The notes beneath the pieces were generated by a model. The model saw only the letters and a list, made by a program, of their open reading frames with translations, did not search any database and was not told the DNA's origin. This document shows, in pieces, positions 40,919-50,971 of a DNA stretch of 64,000 nt. A program made the position numbers and the translations under genes. This DNA is from Seminavis robusta (lineage: Eukaryota; Bacillariophyta; Bacillariophyceae; Naviculales; Naviculaceae), in assembly GCA_903772945.1 (NCBI GenBank), contig CAICTM010000287.1, positions 1 through 64,000 of the forward strand, written 5' to 3'. The first letter of the stretch is position 1; every line of letters begins with the position of its first letter.

Positions 40919-43900
40919 ATGGAAGCACGATATCGTCGCCGTGTCTTAAGTCGCCTTCAGCGTCAAACTGCGGAGAAAATTGTCTATACCGAATTGTCGG
41001 ATGATGTCGGAGGCGAGCACAACAACAACAACAACAATAACAACGACAGTCTCAACAACAACAATGATCACAACCATAATGATCAACAATGCGTAGACGT
41101 CACTCTCAGTCCCAGCAAGGGCGAAAAGGAGAACAGTGCTCCCACCCCGACGTCGGTATCGTCGCCACTTCGAGCCATGTATCGAATGACATTGGGTGTT
41201 GGGAGTCAACGAACTGGCTTTCAGAACTTGGATCGAGACAGCGGGGATCAGCGAGGCGCTTCGCCTCTACGAAAGATTAAAACACCCACAACACCTTTAT
41301 CGGAAACTCCGTCTCATCGCTTCCAAAACGATTTCATTACACCGTCGTCGCCCTTGTTGGGACAGGCTCAGTCTAGTAATTCTGAGTCACAAGGCAGTCG
41401 CGATGCCTTTCACAACATTTCGGATGTTTTCAAGGCTGCATTGGAAGCTGAATTCACCAAAACCGACTTTCAAGATCCGTACGCCAATGCCATGGCATCG
41501 GAGCCTCGTCGTGGTCTACATCGTCGTAGAGGAAGATCGAGATCCCGATCTCGGTCAAGATCTCTATCGCAATCACGCTTCGGCTCGACGGACGAAAGCA
41601 GTGAACTACCTCCTAGAATAGGACGCCGACGAGTGAGGGACGGCAGCCCTGGCAATAGACATCCATCCCCCACCATAATGAAGAAGCAAACACGGAGCCC
41701 CAGTCCCCACAGGCCTCCGACTCCAAACTTGTACATCAGAGTGCAACAACAGCAGCAACAACAACAAGACCAGCAACAACGTTCAGGAGGAGATCCTGCC
41801 CCATTTGATGAAAAGGAAAGTCGTCGTCGTGCTGAGAGAGATCGGATCCTGAGATTGATGAATGGATTGGATGCTCTGCTAGTAGATACACCGAGGAATG
41901 CAAACAGCGGCGGTGGCACCCCCAGCAACATTCAAAGACCTCCAAAATCTTCTACGCCGACCCCTACTAATACTGCAACAGCCACTGCTACAGCTCAAGT
42001 TAAGGCTGCATCGGTGCAAGAGCGCGCAAAGATCAAGAGCCTCATGCATGGACTCGATCAACTCCTGGTGGACACTCCTACCAATGCTGCTAGAGCGAAA
42101 AACTCGTCGCCATTTCAAGAGTCTCCGAATGTACGCAGTAGGCCGCCCTTGTCCTCCTCAAACACTAACAACAAGGACAGAAATCCTATCCATCACCAAC
42201 AACAACATGTTGCCATCAATTCCTTTGCGCCAGGATCCATTCATACTGGAACTACAAACACATTGTCTACAGGGACGTCCACTAGTAGCACAAGCACGTC
42301 ATCGGATGAAGATGGCGTTCCTCCACCAGCTACTATTCGGACAAAGACTACGGATGTATCAGCGCTCACTTCTCGGGGGACAGTGTCTGTGCTATCTACC
42401 GACACTGAAGATGATACACAGCATAGTCGTCAAAGCTATAGTTCGGCATCGACTCAAGGTACCGACGTTACCGAAAACCAGCACCTTTCAATCACAACTA
42501 TGGATCAACTTCTGGCTCCTAGTAGCACCATCAGTAGCAATGGAATACTCAGCAGAACGACTGATAGCGGCATTGAAATGCGACTGAATGAACTGACTCC
42601 TCGCAGCCAAGTTTCGTTGCTGATTCAAAAAAGCTCCAGTGGTTCTGTAGTTGGCATTGGGGGGGAGTTTCTTCGGCGGCCGAAGACCAACAAAACCAAG
42701 TCTCGCTCGATTCGCGGAAGCTTTGAGCACCAAATAACACCAAAACGAAGTGGAGGTAGCTCGCTTCTGGAAGAAGCATTACGAGAGCAAGAGGAAGATT
42801 TTCTGCAGCAAGACATGCTTCGTGAGACTCAGCAGAACCCTTTGCATCCGATTGCGTCACTGAATCACATTGACCAAAGGTTGGCTAGCAAACAGAGTAG
42901 CGTTTCTACGCTCACCATGAACACCATGGAACAGCAACAGGAACAGCAACAAGGGAATGGGGATTTTGCGGAAATATCTGAATTGCCGTGTCAACAGGTT
43001 TTGTCCGAAATAACAACGATGACTACTCAAAAAAGCTGCGACGACACAGTGACGTCGTCGCAGCAGGACGCGAGTGAAGACAGGATGCCCAATAAAGTCT
43101 TTCCGAGGATTGATGAAGAAGTGGCGATGACACAAACTGCCCAACCGCGAGAGCAGGTTTCGAAATCAAGCGACGACCTTTCTCTTGGGCAACGTCCTTC
43201 CCCTTCGAAAGAAGGAACTGACAATCACCAGACGTTGAGGCGGAACCCGTCAGACGAGCAGCCACACTCCGATGCTTCGCTGCACTTGGAAGTGTTTTAT
43301 GATGCCATATCTGAACCAGATCTACCAAACAAGGAAGACAGTGAAAGCGAAGACAATAATGGTGGTGAAGTGAATAAGGATGAGCCTGGGGCCAAAGAAA
43401 TGGTCAATCCGGGGCTGGTAGGGCAGGATCATGTTGTCCAGACACAACATGTTGACATGCCAAAGCCGCTACCATCTCCAGACGATACGCGGGATCAAGG
43501 ACAACAGCAGCAGCTTGAGCAAGAGATTTCGACCGAAGTCTCACCACCCACCGTGACCAAGGACGAAGAATCTTCGGAAGAGGAACAGTCACAAGAGAAT
43601 GATGTCGTCGAAGTTCCTTGTCCCGTAGCAACCAACGCAAGCTCTTCAACGGAAACGTATGGGTCACTTCACCAGCAGAAGAACCTAGGTGAAAATTCAC
43701 TGCCTTCGACATCTGACGAGGGTCCGTCCACAGATCCGAAAGAACCCCAAAGTATTTCAAGCGGGGAGTCAAACGTGCAGCCAGTGGCTGCGGAAGAGAC
43801 TGCCTCAAACAGTGTTTCGTCGAACCCACCCATCCCAGAAAAGGAAACCTTGAATTCTTATCCAAGCGTCAAAGCACGGATTAAAGCTCTCTCGGATACG

Positions 43901-45892
43901 CCGGTGCAGGCATCGCCAGACTTCAAGTCTTTATCGCATGAACATCTTTCGAATCACGACAGCGCCCAATCGTCAACCCCAAGCAAGTCTCTGCACTCAT
44001 CAAGTCTCGCATCTGTTGATGGACAACGTGAATCATCCGCTGCTGATATACATTCGAGATCAAGCACTGCAGATACACAAGAAGCTATGTCAGTTACTGT
44101 GGCTGGATCTTCATCGGGAAACGCGACTGGAGCACCAGAGCAAGGACCTGCTTCTGCTTCCATTGAAGTGCACAGCCATGCATCCCAGAGCCACACATGT
44201 CAGAGCCACGCATCTCAGAGTCATGCATCTCAGAGCCACGCATCTCAGAGCTATGCATCCCAGAGTCACGTATCCCAGAGTCATGCATCTCAGAGCCACG
44301 CATCTCAGAGCCATGCATCTCAGAGCCACGCATCTCAGAGCCATGCATCTCAGAGCCACACATCTCAGAGTCACAATCACCAGTCACAGAGTTATGTTTC
44401 TCAGGGTCCTGAACACGTGTCAATGCAACATTCATCCCATTCATTGCCTTCACATCCGCAAAATGGTGCTGCAGGCCCCAACAGTTCTCTGGAACAAGCT
44501 AACACGGCAACGAATGCTGCGTTGGCGTTCTCATGTGGCCTTGAACAAAACTTTCACCAGCCCGGTAGTGTGTCCCACATATTGCCCCCAGGGTACATTG
44601 ATCACGATCCGAAAGATGCAAACCACTCAGTACCAAACCAGGGAAATCCCAATGCAGCACACCTGTACCACGGACACCCAGGCTACGGGTTGCAAGCTAT
44701 TCACCATCAAAGTGGAGCGCAGGGAACTATTCAACACGCCTCAGGTGCACATCATCACCCATATTCGAATGCACAACATTATTTCATAGGTCAAGGCCAT
44801 GTACCCGAGCTGCATCCGACTCACCACAACCATCAGCATTTGATTGGAAACACGGGTCACGCTGATCACAATCATGCAGGCAGTGGGCACCCTGCTGTTG
44901 GGGTGACAATGGCCCCAGTCCTTCCGCCTCCTCGACACTACAAACCAAACATACCGCCACGGCCCACGTCCTCCACCACCACGACCATGCCGTATCAACA
45001 CGCAGCTGCAGACGGGACAAGCCACCTTGGCCATGTGCACTCGGCACTGAACAATACGCGACTAGAGATTGGAACAATGCCACCATCCTCGCATCCCAGA
45101 AAAGTTCTTGCACGAAGCATCGAAAGCCAAGAAGCCCAGTTTCATCACGGGACCAACGAAATAGTTGACAAGAGTCTTGCATCAACCCCAGTGGCAAAAA
45201 CAAAGCACAGCCGCTACCATCGCGGTGGTAAATTCCACGATGATCCTGTCCTGTCATCTGTGTCAAGCGGCATGAATCACCAACCCGACAATACATCGAG
45301 AAGGCCACAAAAAGAGTGGGAAACATCGACCAAATCGAAGGAATTACCCCCCAGGGAAAGTACTAGGCGATCGCAAAGACGGACTTTGAAAGAGAGTCGA
45401 ACACCAGACGAGACGCCAAGATCTCAAAATCGCAGCAGGCACTCTGAAAGGAGAAGGTCAAGTGCAGAAGACGATGTCACTGTTGCGCAAACCACAGTTA
45501 CGAATGGATCAGACTATATTGGGGGGACGACCTATAGTAGCTGTCAATCCAGCTATGAGGACGACGATGACGATGACGAGCGCACTTCCGTAGGAGGCGC
45601 CTTTGCTCAAAATGTCATGGGTATGTTTGAGGGTTTGAAATTCCCTAGTTTCACTAATTGCGTCACATCAACCAAAGGAGTTATAGAGAACATGGCATTG
45701 GGAGCTGAGAGGGCATGTTTGAAGTCTTCAGATGTGCCGGACAACGAGAAGAAATCGGATGGAAATTCAAGGCGAGGAGGTCGCCGTCGTTCTAGGTCGC
45801 ATCGATCACAGAGAAAACATGACCCCGATGATGAATCCTCTCTGGTGCAGCACAAGCAGCAGCAAGAGCCAGATGGGGTGAAGAAATTCTGA
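40919..45892 (+). CDS. Very large low-complexity protein (1657 aa), unrecognised
   Basis: A single open frame of nearly 5 kb. The start is the first ATG (ccATGg). It is dominated by Ser, Gln, Asn, His and Asp/Glu and looks mostly disordered. Local features in order: Asn repeats (residues 37-60), RS-type repeats (RGRSRSRSRSRSLSQSR, about 202-218), and two copies of a motif ILRLMNGLDALLVDTP / IKSLMHGLDQLLVDTP (about 310 and 373). A tandem HASQS pentapeptide block (about 1085-1150) and a His-rich region follow. A C-terminal block contains NVMGMFEGLKFPSF and VIENMALGAERACL, which could be short helices that bind a partner, followed by a basic end (RRRSRSHRSQRK). It may be a scaffold or RNA-associated protein; no function is assigned. 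Confidence 0.75.
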   Translation: MEARYRRRVLSRLQRQTAEKIVYTELSDDVGGEHNNNNNNNNDSLNNNNDHNHNDQQCVDVTLSPSKGEKENSAPTPTSVSSPLRAMYRMTLGVGSQRTGFQNLDRDSGDQRGASPLRKIKTPTTPLSETPSHRFQNDFITPSSPLLGQAQSSNSESQGSRDAFHNISDVFKAALEAEFTKTDFQDPYANAMASEPRRGLHRRRGRSRSRSRSRSLSQSRFGSTDESSELPPRIGRRRVRDGSPGNRHPSPTIMKKQTRSPSPHRPPTPNLYIRVQQQQQQQQDQQQRSGGDPAPFDEKESRRRAERDRILRLMNGLDALLVDTPRNANSGGGTPSNIQRPPKSSTPTPTNTATATATAQVKAASVQERAKIKSLMHGLDQLLVDTPTNAARAKNSSPFQESPNVRSRPPLSSSNTNNKDRNPIHHQQQHVAINSFAPGSIHTGTTNTLSTGTSTSSTSTSSDEDGVPPPATIRTKTTDVSALTSRGTVSVLSTDTEDDTQHSRQSYSSASTQGTDVTENQHLSITTMDQLLAPSSTISSNGILSRTTDSGIEMRLNELTPRSQVSLLIQKSSSGSVVGIGGEFLRRPKTNKTKSRSIRGSFEHQITPKRSGGSSLLEEALREQEEDFLQQDMLRETQQNPLHPIASLNHIDQRLASKQSSVSTLTMNTMEQQQEQQQGNGDFAEISELPCQQVLSEITTMTTQKSCDDTVTSSQQDASEDRMPNKVFPRIDEEVAMTQTAQPREQVSKSSDDLSLGQRPSPSKEGTDNHQTLRRNPSDEQPHSDASLHLEVFYDAISEPDLPNKEDSESEDNNGGEVNKDEPGAKEMVNPGLVGQDHVVQTQHVDMPKPLPSPDDTRDQGQQQQLEQEISTEVSPPTVTKDEESSEEEQSQENDVVEVPCPVATNASSSTETYGSLHQQKNLGENSLPSTSDEGPSTDPKEPQSISSGESNVQPVAAEETASNSVSSNPPIPEKETLNSYPSVKARIKALSDTPVQASPDFKSLSHEHLSNHDSAQSSTPSKSLHSSSLASVDGQRESSAADIHSRSSTADTQEAMSVTVAGSSSGNATGAPEQGPASASIEVHSHASQSHTCQSHASQSHASQSHASQSYASQSHVSQSHASQSHASQSHASQSHASQSHASQSHTSQSHNHQSQSYVSQGPEHVSMQHSSHSLPSHPQNGAAGPNSSLEQANTATNAALAFSCGLEQNFHQPGSVSHILPPGYIDHDPKDANHSVPNQGNPNAAHLYHGHPGYGLQAIHHQSGAQGTIQHASGAHHHPYSNAQHYFIGQGHVPELHPTHHNHQHLIGNTGHADHNHAGSGHPAVGVTMAPVLPPPRHYKPNIPPRPTSSTTTTMPYQHAAADGTSHLGHVHSALNNTRLEIGTMPPSSHPRKVLARSIESQEAQFHHGTNEIVDKSLASTPVAKTKHSRYHRGGKFHDDPVLSSVSSGMNHQPDNTSRRPQKEWETSTKSKELPPRESTRRSQRRTLKESRTPDETPRSQNRSRHSERRRSSAEDDVTVAQTTVTNGSDYIGGTTYSSCQSSYEDDDDDDERTSVGGAFAQNVMGMFEGLKFPSFTNCVTSTKGVIENMALGAERACLKSSDVPDNEKKSDGNSRRGGRRRSRSHRSQRKHDPDDESSLVQHKQQQEPDGVKKF
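44171..44375 (+). repeat. 15-bp coding repeat (HASQS pentapeptide, about 13 units)
   Basis: Units of cacgcatctcagagc and close variants, all multiples of 15 bp, so the frame is kept. Some units have Tyr, Thr or Val in place of one residue. Confidence 0.9.
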
Positions 45893-46387
45893 GTTTTTTG
45901 AGAATTGAATCAATCAATCGGACGGGCTTGGATCGGGCGGGGCGGTGTACAGCAGCTACCTGGTACGCTACAAATCATGGATTCATATGACAAGAATCAC
46001 AGCTTGAGCAAATGCAAATTGGAAAACGTATATAGTAATAGATAGACGTCATTGTGTATGTTTGCTTGTTGTGTACACTCATCTAGTATCGTCATACTCC
46101 CATCTCGCGTGGATTGAATTCGTTGGGTTGTCTGTCGTACCGTAGCCATGCTAGGTACCGGCATAATAATATATGGACCCCCAAACGTCTCTAGCTAGAG
46201 AAAGACCAGAGCCTTCGGGCCCAAACGTCTCTAGTAGAGCAAGAAAGACCAGAGCCTTCATGATTCGATTCTAGCTTTATTATATGTCACACATATCCTG
46301 CTCCACAAACTCCACAAACTGTGCACTGCATGTATTACAAACACTATGGCCATACAATCAAAGCTCATTGCCTCATGTCCGAACCAC
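45893..46387. other. Convergent 3' spacer with a 40-bp tandem duplication
   Basis: Between the ends of the 1657-aa gene and the plastid-targeted gene. It contains cccaaacgtctctag... units at 46180 and 46220. No gene. Confidence 0.5.
46180..46260. repeat. Two-copy 40-bp tandem duplication
   Basis: cccaaacgtctctag and gaaagaccagagccttc occur in both 46180-46217 and 46220-46260, with small length changes between them. Confidence 0.8.
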
Positions 46388-47929
46388 CTAGAGGAGAAGC
46401 AATCGAAGAGGGCAACCGTGAGATACATCTTGTCTACAAGGCGAATGAATACCGTACCACGACGCTTCATCGGTGAACGTACCATCCCGCGGTCGGTATT
46501 GATCGGCATCAGCACTCTGAACTTCACTGAGCTCTAGAGTGCGCAGGTTTCTGATTTCCAGACCACCCTGAACCTTTCGATCCGCTTGAAATCGATACCT
46601 TCCTGGTGTCCAGTCCAAGCTGGTGACCCATCCATTTCCATCAAAGGCGGCTGGATCCTGCTGCATTTCATATGGGAACAGAATGGTAGCTCCGCCGTCC
46701 AAATCCAATAACATGTATTTCCCAGCCTGATCTTCCGAACCAACCGGTGGTGGATCGTAGAGTCCTCCCGGTGCCCCAGGTGTTCCATAGAAAACATTGT
46801 CAATGGCCTGATCCGACGCGGAGGAGAGATCCTGACTCTCGTCGTCGTCACTACTAGCATCACTATTGGTGGGTGGCCACTGTTCCAGCATTTCTCGGCA
46901 GACGACCATGGATTTGAGGCACAAGGGTGGTGCGACAGCATCATCTTGACTGCTGCTCTTTAAGAATTCCTCCTTGGCATCCTCTTGAATGCGATAATCC
47001 AGTTTGACACGGAAGCGTAAACCACTGTCCAGAATCCCCATTTCTGCCCTATACTCGGCAAAGGGCCCTTGCATACCATCTACCTCATCATCGTTACCAA
47101 GAGCGACACAATTGCAGATTGTATATGCCGCTCCCACGCACATGGTTCCTTTCTCTCCGCGAAAATCCAAGGCACTCAAGGGTTCCGGCCAATAAGTGGA
47201 TTGGAGAATGACTTGATTGAGTTCTTCCTCTGCTTGTGACGTGATTTCATCATCGTCATCATCGTCACTATTGTTTGAGTAGGGATTAGTTTCGGCTACC
47301 GTTTCGACATGATGAATGCGTTCGGCATCAGTTGGGAATTGTGAAGTGGTTTCTACGGTACTCTTGTATGCTTTGGATGTGACGTATAGGGGTCTACTGG
47401 ATTTCAAAAGACGCGGCAATCCATGGACGGCATCTACCTTATCCTTCAATTGGTCCATGAATGTGGATGTCTGATAAACGGCCCATTCTCCCTTGTATTC
47501 GCGTCCGTTAGTGAGCAGATCTTGAAAGTATGTTTGGAACTGGAATTCGTCATTGCGACGACGTCTATCTTCTCTCATTTCTTCAATCTGCGCTTCGGTG
47601 GATGTCGGGTCAAAGAACTCATCCCCAATTCCCTGATCCACCTGATACTCGGGATCGGAATAATCCACAAACTCCAAGTCTGGATAATTGGGATCATTGT
47701 AGGGATTTTCCTTCTTGGGTGGTTCTTCTTCTTCCTCCTTAGCAGCATCATCTTTGGCCGATAACACTAGAAGTGGCAGTCCTTTATTATTATTTCCATA
47801 TTGCTGATGAACAAAGGGAGTCTGTTGGTACTGGTAGGGCGCGAAAGCAGAGACTGGCTCTACCAGGAAGATCAGTAATAGACCCCAGATCATGATGACA
47901 ATTAAATGAATCAATGCCTCGTTGTTCAT
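46388..47929 (-). CDS. Plastid-targeted protein of unknown function
   Basis: 513 aa from ATG 47929 (the frame stays open upstream, but only via a TTG). A hydrophobic signal (LIHLIVIMIWGLLLIFLV) ends in VSAFAPYQ, the classical heterokont plastid-import cleavage site with Phe after it. The mature part starts acidic (KEEEEEPPKKENPYNDPNYPDLEF). A helical region with QTYFQDLLTNGREYKGEWAVYQTSTFM follows, then a Cys-containing segment (CVGAAYTICNCVALG) and a beta-rich C-terminal half (YMLLDLDGGATILFPYEM, PGRYRFQADRKVQGGLEI). The repeated short strands suggest a lipocalin-like or similar barrel, but this is inference. Complete in this window. Confidence 0.7.
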   Translation of the reverse strand: MNNEALIHLIVIMIWGLLLIFLVEPVSAFAPYQYQQTPFVHQQYGNNNKGLPLLVLSAKDDAAKEEEEEPPKKENPYNDPNYPDLEFVDYSDPEYQVDQGIGDEFFDPTSTEAQIEEMREDRRRRNDEFQFQTYFQDLLTNGREYKGEWAVYQTSTFMDQLKDKVDAVHGLPRLLKSSRPLYVTSKAYKSTVETTSQFPTDAERIHHVETVAETNPYSNNSDDDDDDEITSQAEEELNQVILQSTYWPEPLSALDFRGEKGTMCVGAAYTICNCVALGNDDEVDGMQGPFAEYRAEMGILDSGLRFRVKLDYRIQEDAKEEFLKSSSQDDAVAPPLCLKSMVVCREMLEQWPPTNSDASSDDDESQDLSSASDQAIDNVFYGTPGAPGGLYDPPPVGSEDQAGKYMLLDLDGGATILFPYEMQQDPAAFDGNGWVTSLDWTPGRYRFQADRKVQGGLEIRNLRTLELSEVQSADADQYRPRDGTFTDEASWYGIHSPCRQDVSHGCPLRLLLL

Positions 47930-48458
47930 GGGTTGTGTGCGAAGGAAGGAAATTAATTGAGTAAACAGAACAACCAACAGATGTTTGGATTTTATAGTTG
48001 ATGGTCTGTCAAGCAATGTCTTCTCCAACTAGCTAGACTTCTACTACTGGCTAGAGCTAGTCATCCACAACAACAGATGCAGCTCGATGGTCTTTGGGAA
48101 TTCTGATGATGAGTTGGCCCTCTGTTACCTTCTCTCCCTCCCACCTACATTGTTCTGGACCAGCAGATGGAGGGCCACAAATTTTGGTGACAACACTGAC
48201 GTCAATCAACGAACTTTGGAACAGATCCACCCCGCCAACACCAAGAGGATTTATTGATTGAGTCACGAGACTGTGTCCAGTCCCGATATAAAATTCGAAT
48301 TGGATCCTGGCCGTTCCTCAAATAAATTAGATTTCTCCGGTTCTCAAATCAATCACAACTTTGTTTGAACAACAGTGGACAGCAAACTATTTCGCAAGAG
48401 CAAGCTAGTAGTCTACTATCGTACTCTACCAGTAGCAAGAGTAAGAGATTGACAGACC

Positions 48459-49729
48459 ATGAGCGGGAGCAACGGGAGCAGCGACGTGTGGATTTACCAC
48501 GAGAAACAGGAGAGTCTGCTTTGCGGTCAGCACAGCTTGAACAACTTGGTGCAATACTGCGAATTTACACCGGATACGTTGGCTATTTTCGCCCATGAAC
48601 TGGATGAATTGGAACTCAATTTCATGGCGGAGAACAATGAAGGAGGGGTCAAGTGAGTTACTTGTACATACGTTCAGTACATGTTGTAGATGTTTTGCTG
48701 TGTGAAACAGGAGCGCTCACTAATCACCATGTTTTGTTTTTGTGTTTGTGTTGTTTTGTGTTGTTTTGTGTTTTTGTCAGATCCAAAGACTACCTAGAAC
48801 GCGTGAATGAAGGCTCTGGCAACGTGGATCCGCATGGCAATTTTTCCATTCAGGTGCTTCGAAGAGCTCTGCAAAAACGCTATGGTTTGGAGTTGCCCAG
48901 TCTGAAAGAAGAGGGTTACGCCAAGAAAGAGCCGACCACCATGGAAGGATTCATTTGCAACAAACACTCCCACTGGTTCGCCATTCGAAAAATAAATGGG
49001 CGCTACTGGAATCTAAATTCCACAAAAGATCGGCCGGAATTGATTTCCTATTTCGACATGGCCACGGAATTGAAAGAAATTGTCGCCGCCGGGTATTCCG
49101 TATTCGTAGTACCACCCGAAAAAACATTGCCGCCCGCTTGCACCGGCGCCAAAGAAATGCAACAGCGAAAAGCCGCCATTCGAGGGGGAGTCGAGGGAAA
49201 TTGGTGGCGGGAAGCAGATCTATTGACTCCTGGAGCTGCTGGAGCCAACAACAAAAATGGCTCACAAGACCCTTGGAAAAATGTGGGATCGGGAATGAGA
49301 CTCGATGGAAAATCAACCGTACCAGAGTCGCCGTTGAATTGGAGACAACCGGCCACACACGGAATGTCAGAGGAAGAACAACTACAATTCGCCGTGGCAG
49401 CCAGTCTCGAATCACCCAAAAAAATTGCAAAAACAGAACCAGCAGCCGGACCCGACTTGGCTAATGTCACGGTGCCACCAGAGCCAGCGGCAGGAACAGC
49501 CGGTTCGGTGCGCATTCAATTTCGATTGCCTTCCAAACCTCGGGTCGTACGACGATTCATGGAAACAGACTCGGTAGCCGTCATTCTCAAATATTGCACT
49601 GACATGGAGGGCGGAAAGAGTCTCGATCTACTATATGGGTTTCCACCCAAAGACTTGAAACCGCTCGCAGAACAAACTATTGGAGACGCCAAACTGGCAG
49701 GAGAAAGCATTCAGGGTCGAGCTGTCTAA
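48459..49729 (+). CDS. ATXN3-like: Ataxin-3-like deubiquitinase with Josephin, UIM and UBX domains
   Basis: Exons 48459-48652 and 48781-49729 flank a 128-nt intron, giving 380 aa. The Josephin domain (about 10-175) has the glutamine and catalytic Cys22 in HEKQESLLCGQHSLNNL, then DPHGNFSIQVLRRAL, the catalytic His in CNKHSHWFAIRKI and Asn in WNLNSTKDRP. A UIM-like helix follows (SEEEQLQFAVAASLE, about 262-280). The last 80 residues read as a UBX domain (VRIQFRLPSKPRVVRRFMETDSVAVI, split here into family-typical blocks), which in other proteins binds p97/CDC48. The enzyme should trim ubiquitin chains in protein quality control. ATG 48459 is chosen since Josephin proteins start just before this point. 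Confidence 0.93.
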
Positions 49730-50412
49730 CCTAAAAAAGAGAATGCATGCATGAAATCCGAGAAAGGTGAAGAAGATACACAATGACAGTCATCCTTAGG
49801 TCTCGTTTGATGATGAGCTAAAGCTATAGCCTGCCCATAACCACTCTCTCATCGCTTGTCCTACCGTACCGTAGAGTACTTCTAGCTCGCTAGAGCGCTA
49901 TCGGCACCACTCCAAGCAGAGCAATATAGGGGACAGAGCCAGGTCTGGTGCGCTCATTGCTCTGAGCAGCCAACGGGAAGATGATCCACCCATCCCACCC
50001 TGGCTGCTCAGTTCAGTGTTTGGGTTCCAACTGCTGCTCTGGGTTGGTGCACTAGCTACCGGTAGCACTAGATAGCACCAATCACACACTGTTCCTCAAC
50101 TCTACTAGCACTAGCTAGACTATGGTTCTGACACAGCACAATGAGGTATTGGCTACCGGTACTGCTCTTTCTCTAAAGAGCGGCGGACCACCTTTGATTG
50201 AACGATACCGTCACGCACACTTGTCCGATATCTTTTTGTTTGAAACGTTGTCAGTTTTCCATCAAGCTTTCTTATTATAGGGGGGTTTAGAGTAGGGAAA
50301 TTATCTACGGAAGCCAGCTTTCTTATTTAAGTCAGCGGGAGCTGCGATACCTCGGCAGAAAGACAAATAGAAGAAAGAGGATCATGTTTGAGATTGCATC
50401 CTTCTTTCAAGG

Positions 50413-50578
50413 TAGCCCTGGCGACAACACCCGACTTCGTCGTGTGTTGCCGCCCGGTATCATTCCCTCATTATAACCTTCTTTTTTATGTATGCTAGCC
50501 CTGGCGACAACACCCGACTTCGTCGTGTGTTGCCGCCCACTATCATTCCCTCATTGTAACCTTCTGTTTTATATTAAG
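50413..50578. repeat. Two 83-bp tandem units, each with an imperfect hairpin
   Basis: Units start at 50413 and 50496, each reading tagccctggcgacaacaccc... and ending ...tcattccctcatt-taacc. Inside each, ggcgacaacacc-cgac-ttc-gtcg-tgtgttgccgcc folds to a stem of about 16 bp with two mismatches. The origin is unknown. Confidence 0.85.
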
Positions 50579-50801
50579 CTAGCATTGGTGTAGCCACGGG
50601 CTAACCCATAAATTTAGAGCTATCATTTGATCGTGTAACTCTAAATTTACAACACCTGCTGGCTTATTGTGTTTTTGTCCTGAGTGCACTAACCTTAAAT
50701 TACATTGATATATTCCTACCCCTAACTTTTATTGAACCTTCAATTTCCAGTTTTGCCAGCTTACATTATCTCTATCCTTATACCCTGGCTTCACCGGAAT
50801 A

Positions 50802-50864
50802 GGGGATCCCACAGACACAAAACGAGGGGATCCCACAGACAAAAACCAGGGGGATCCCACAGAC
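50802..50864. repeat. Three copies of (G)GGGATCCCACAGAC at about 24-bp period
   Basis: Copies at 50802, 50827 and 50849. Each contains the palindrome GGGATCCC. They lie in the 5' region of the TatD gene and could be regulator-binding sites or a decayed minisatellite. Confidence 0.8.
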
Positions 50865-50971
50865 AGAATATTTGCCATTAAAGGGGTAGAGGACTCAGGC
50901 AGTTAACCTGCCCAGGTATTACATGTAGTTGTTTCGTTGTTCCCTTGTTTTGCAACGCTCTACCTGCCTCG

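Larger units (their letters stand above)
49730..50971. other. Spacer with repeated hairpin units and a triple GGGGATCCCACAGAC repeat
   Basis: No gene. It contains two 83-bp tandem units with an internal hairpin (50413-50578), an 11-bp-arm inverted repeat (taaatttagag 50609-50619 / 50639-50649), and three spaced copies of GGGATCCCACAGAC (50802-50864) about 110 bp before the TatD ATG. Confidence 0.6.

Noticed and set aside
44094-44453. Minus-strand ORF of repeated Ser-Glu-Met pentapeptides
   Set aside because: It is the antisense frame of the HASQS minisatellite in the 1657-aa gene.
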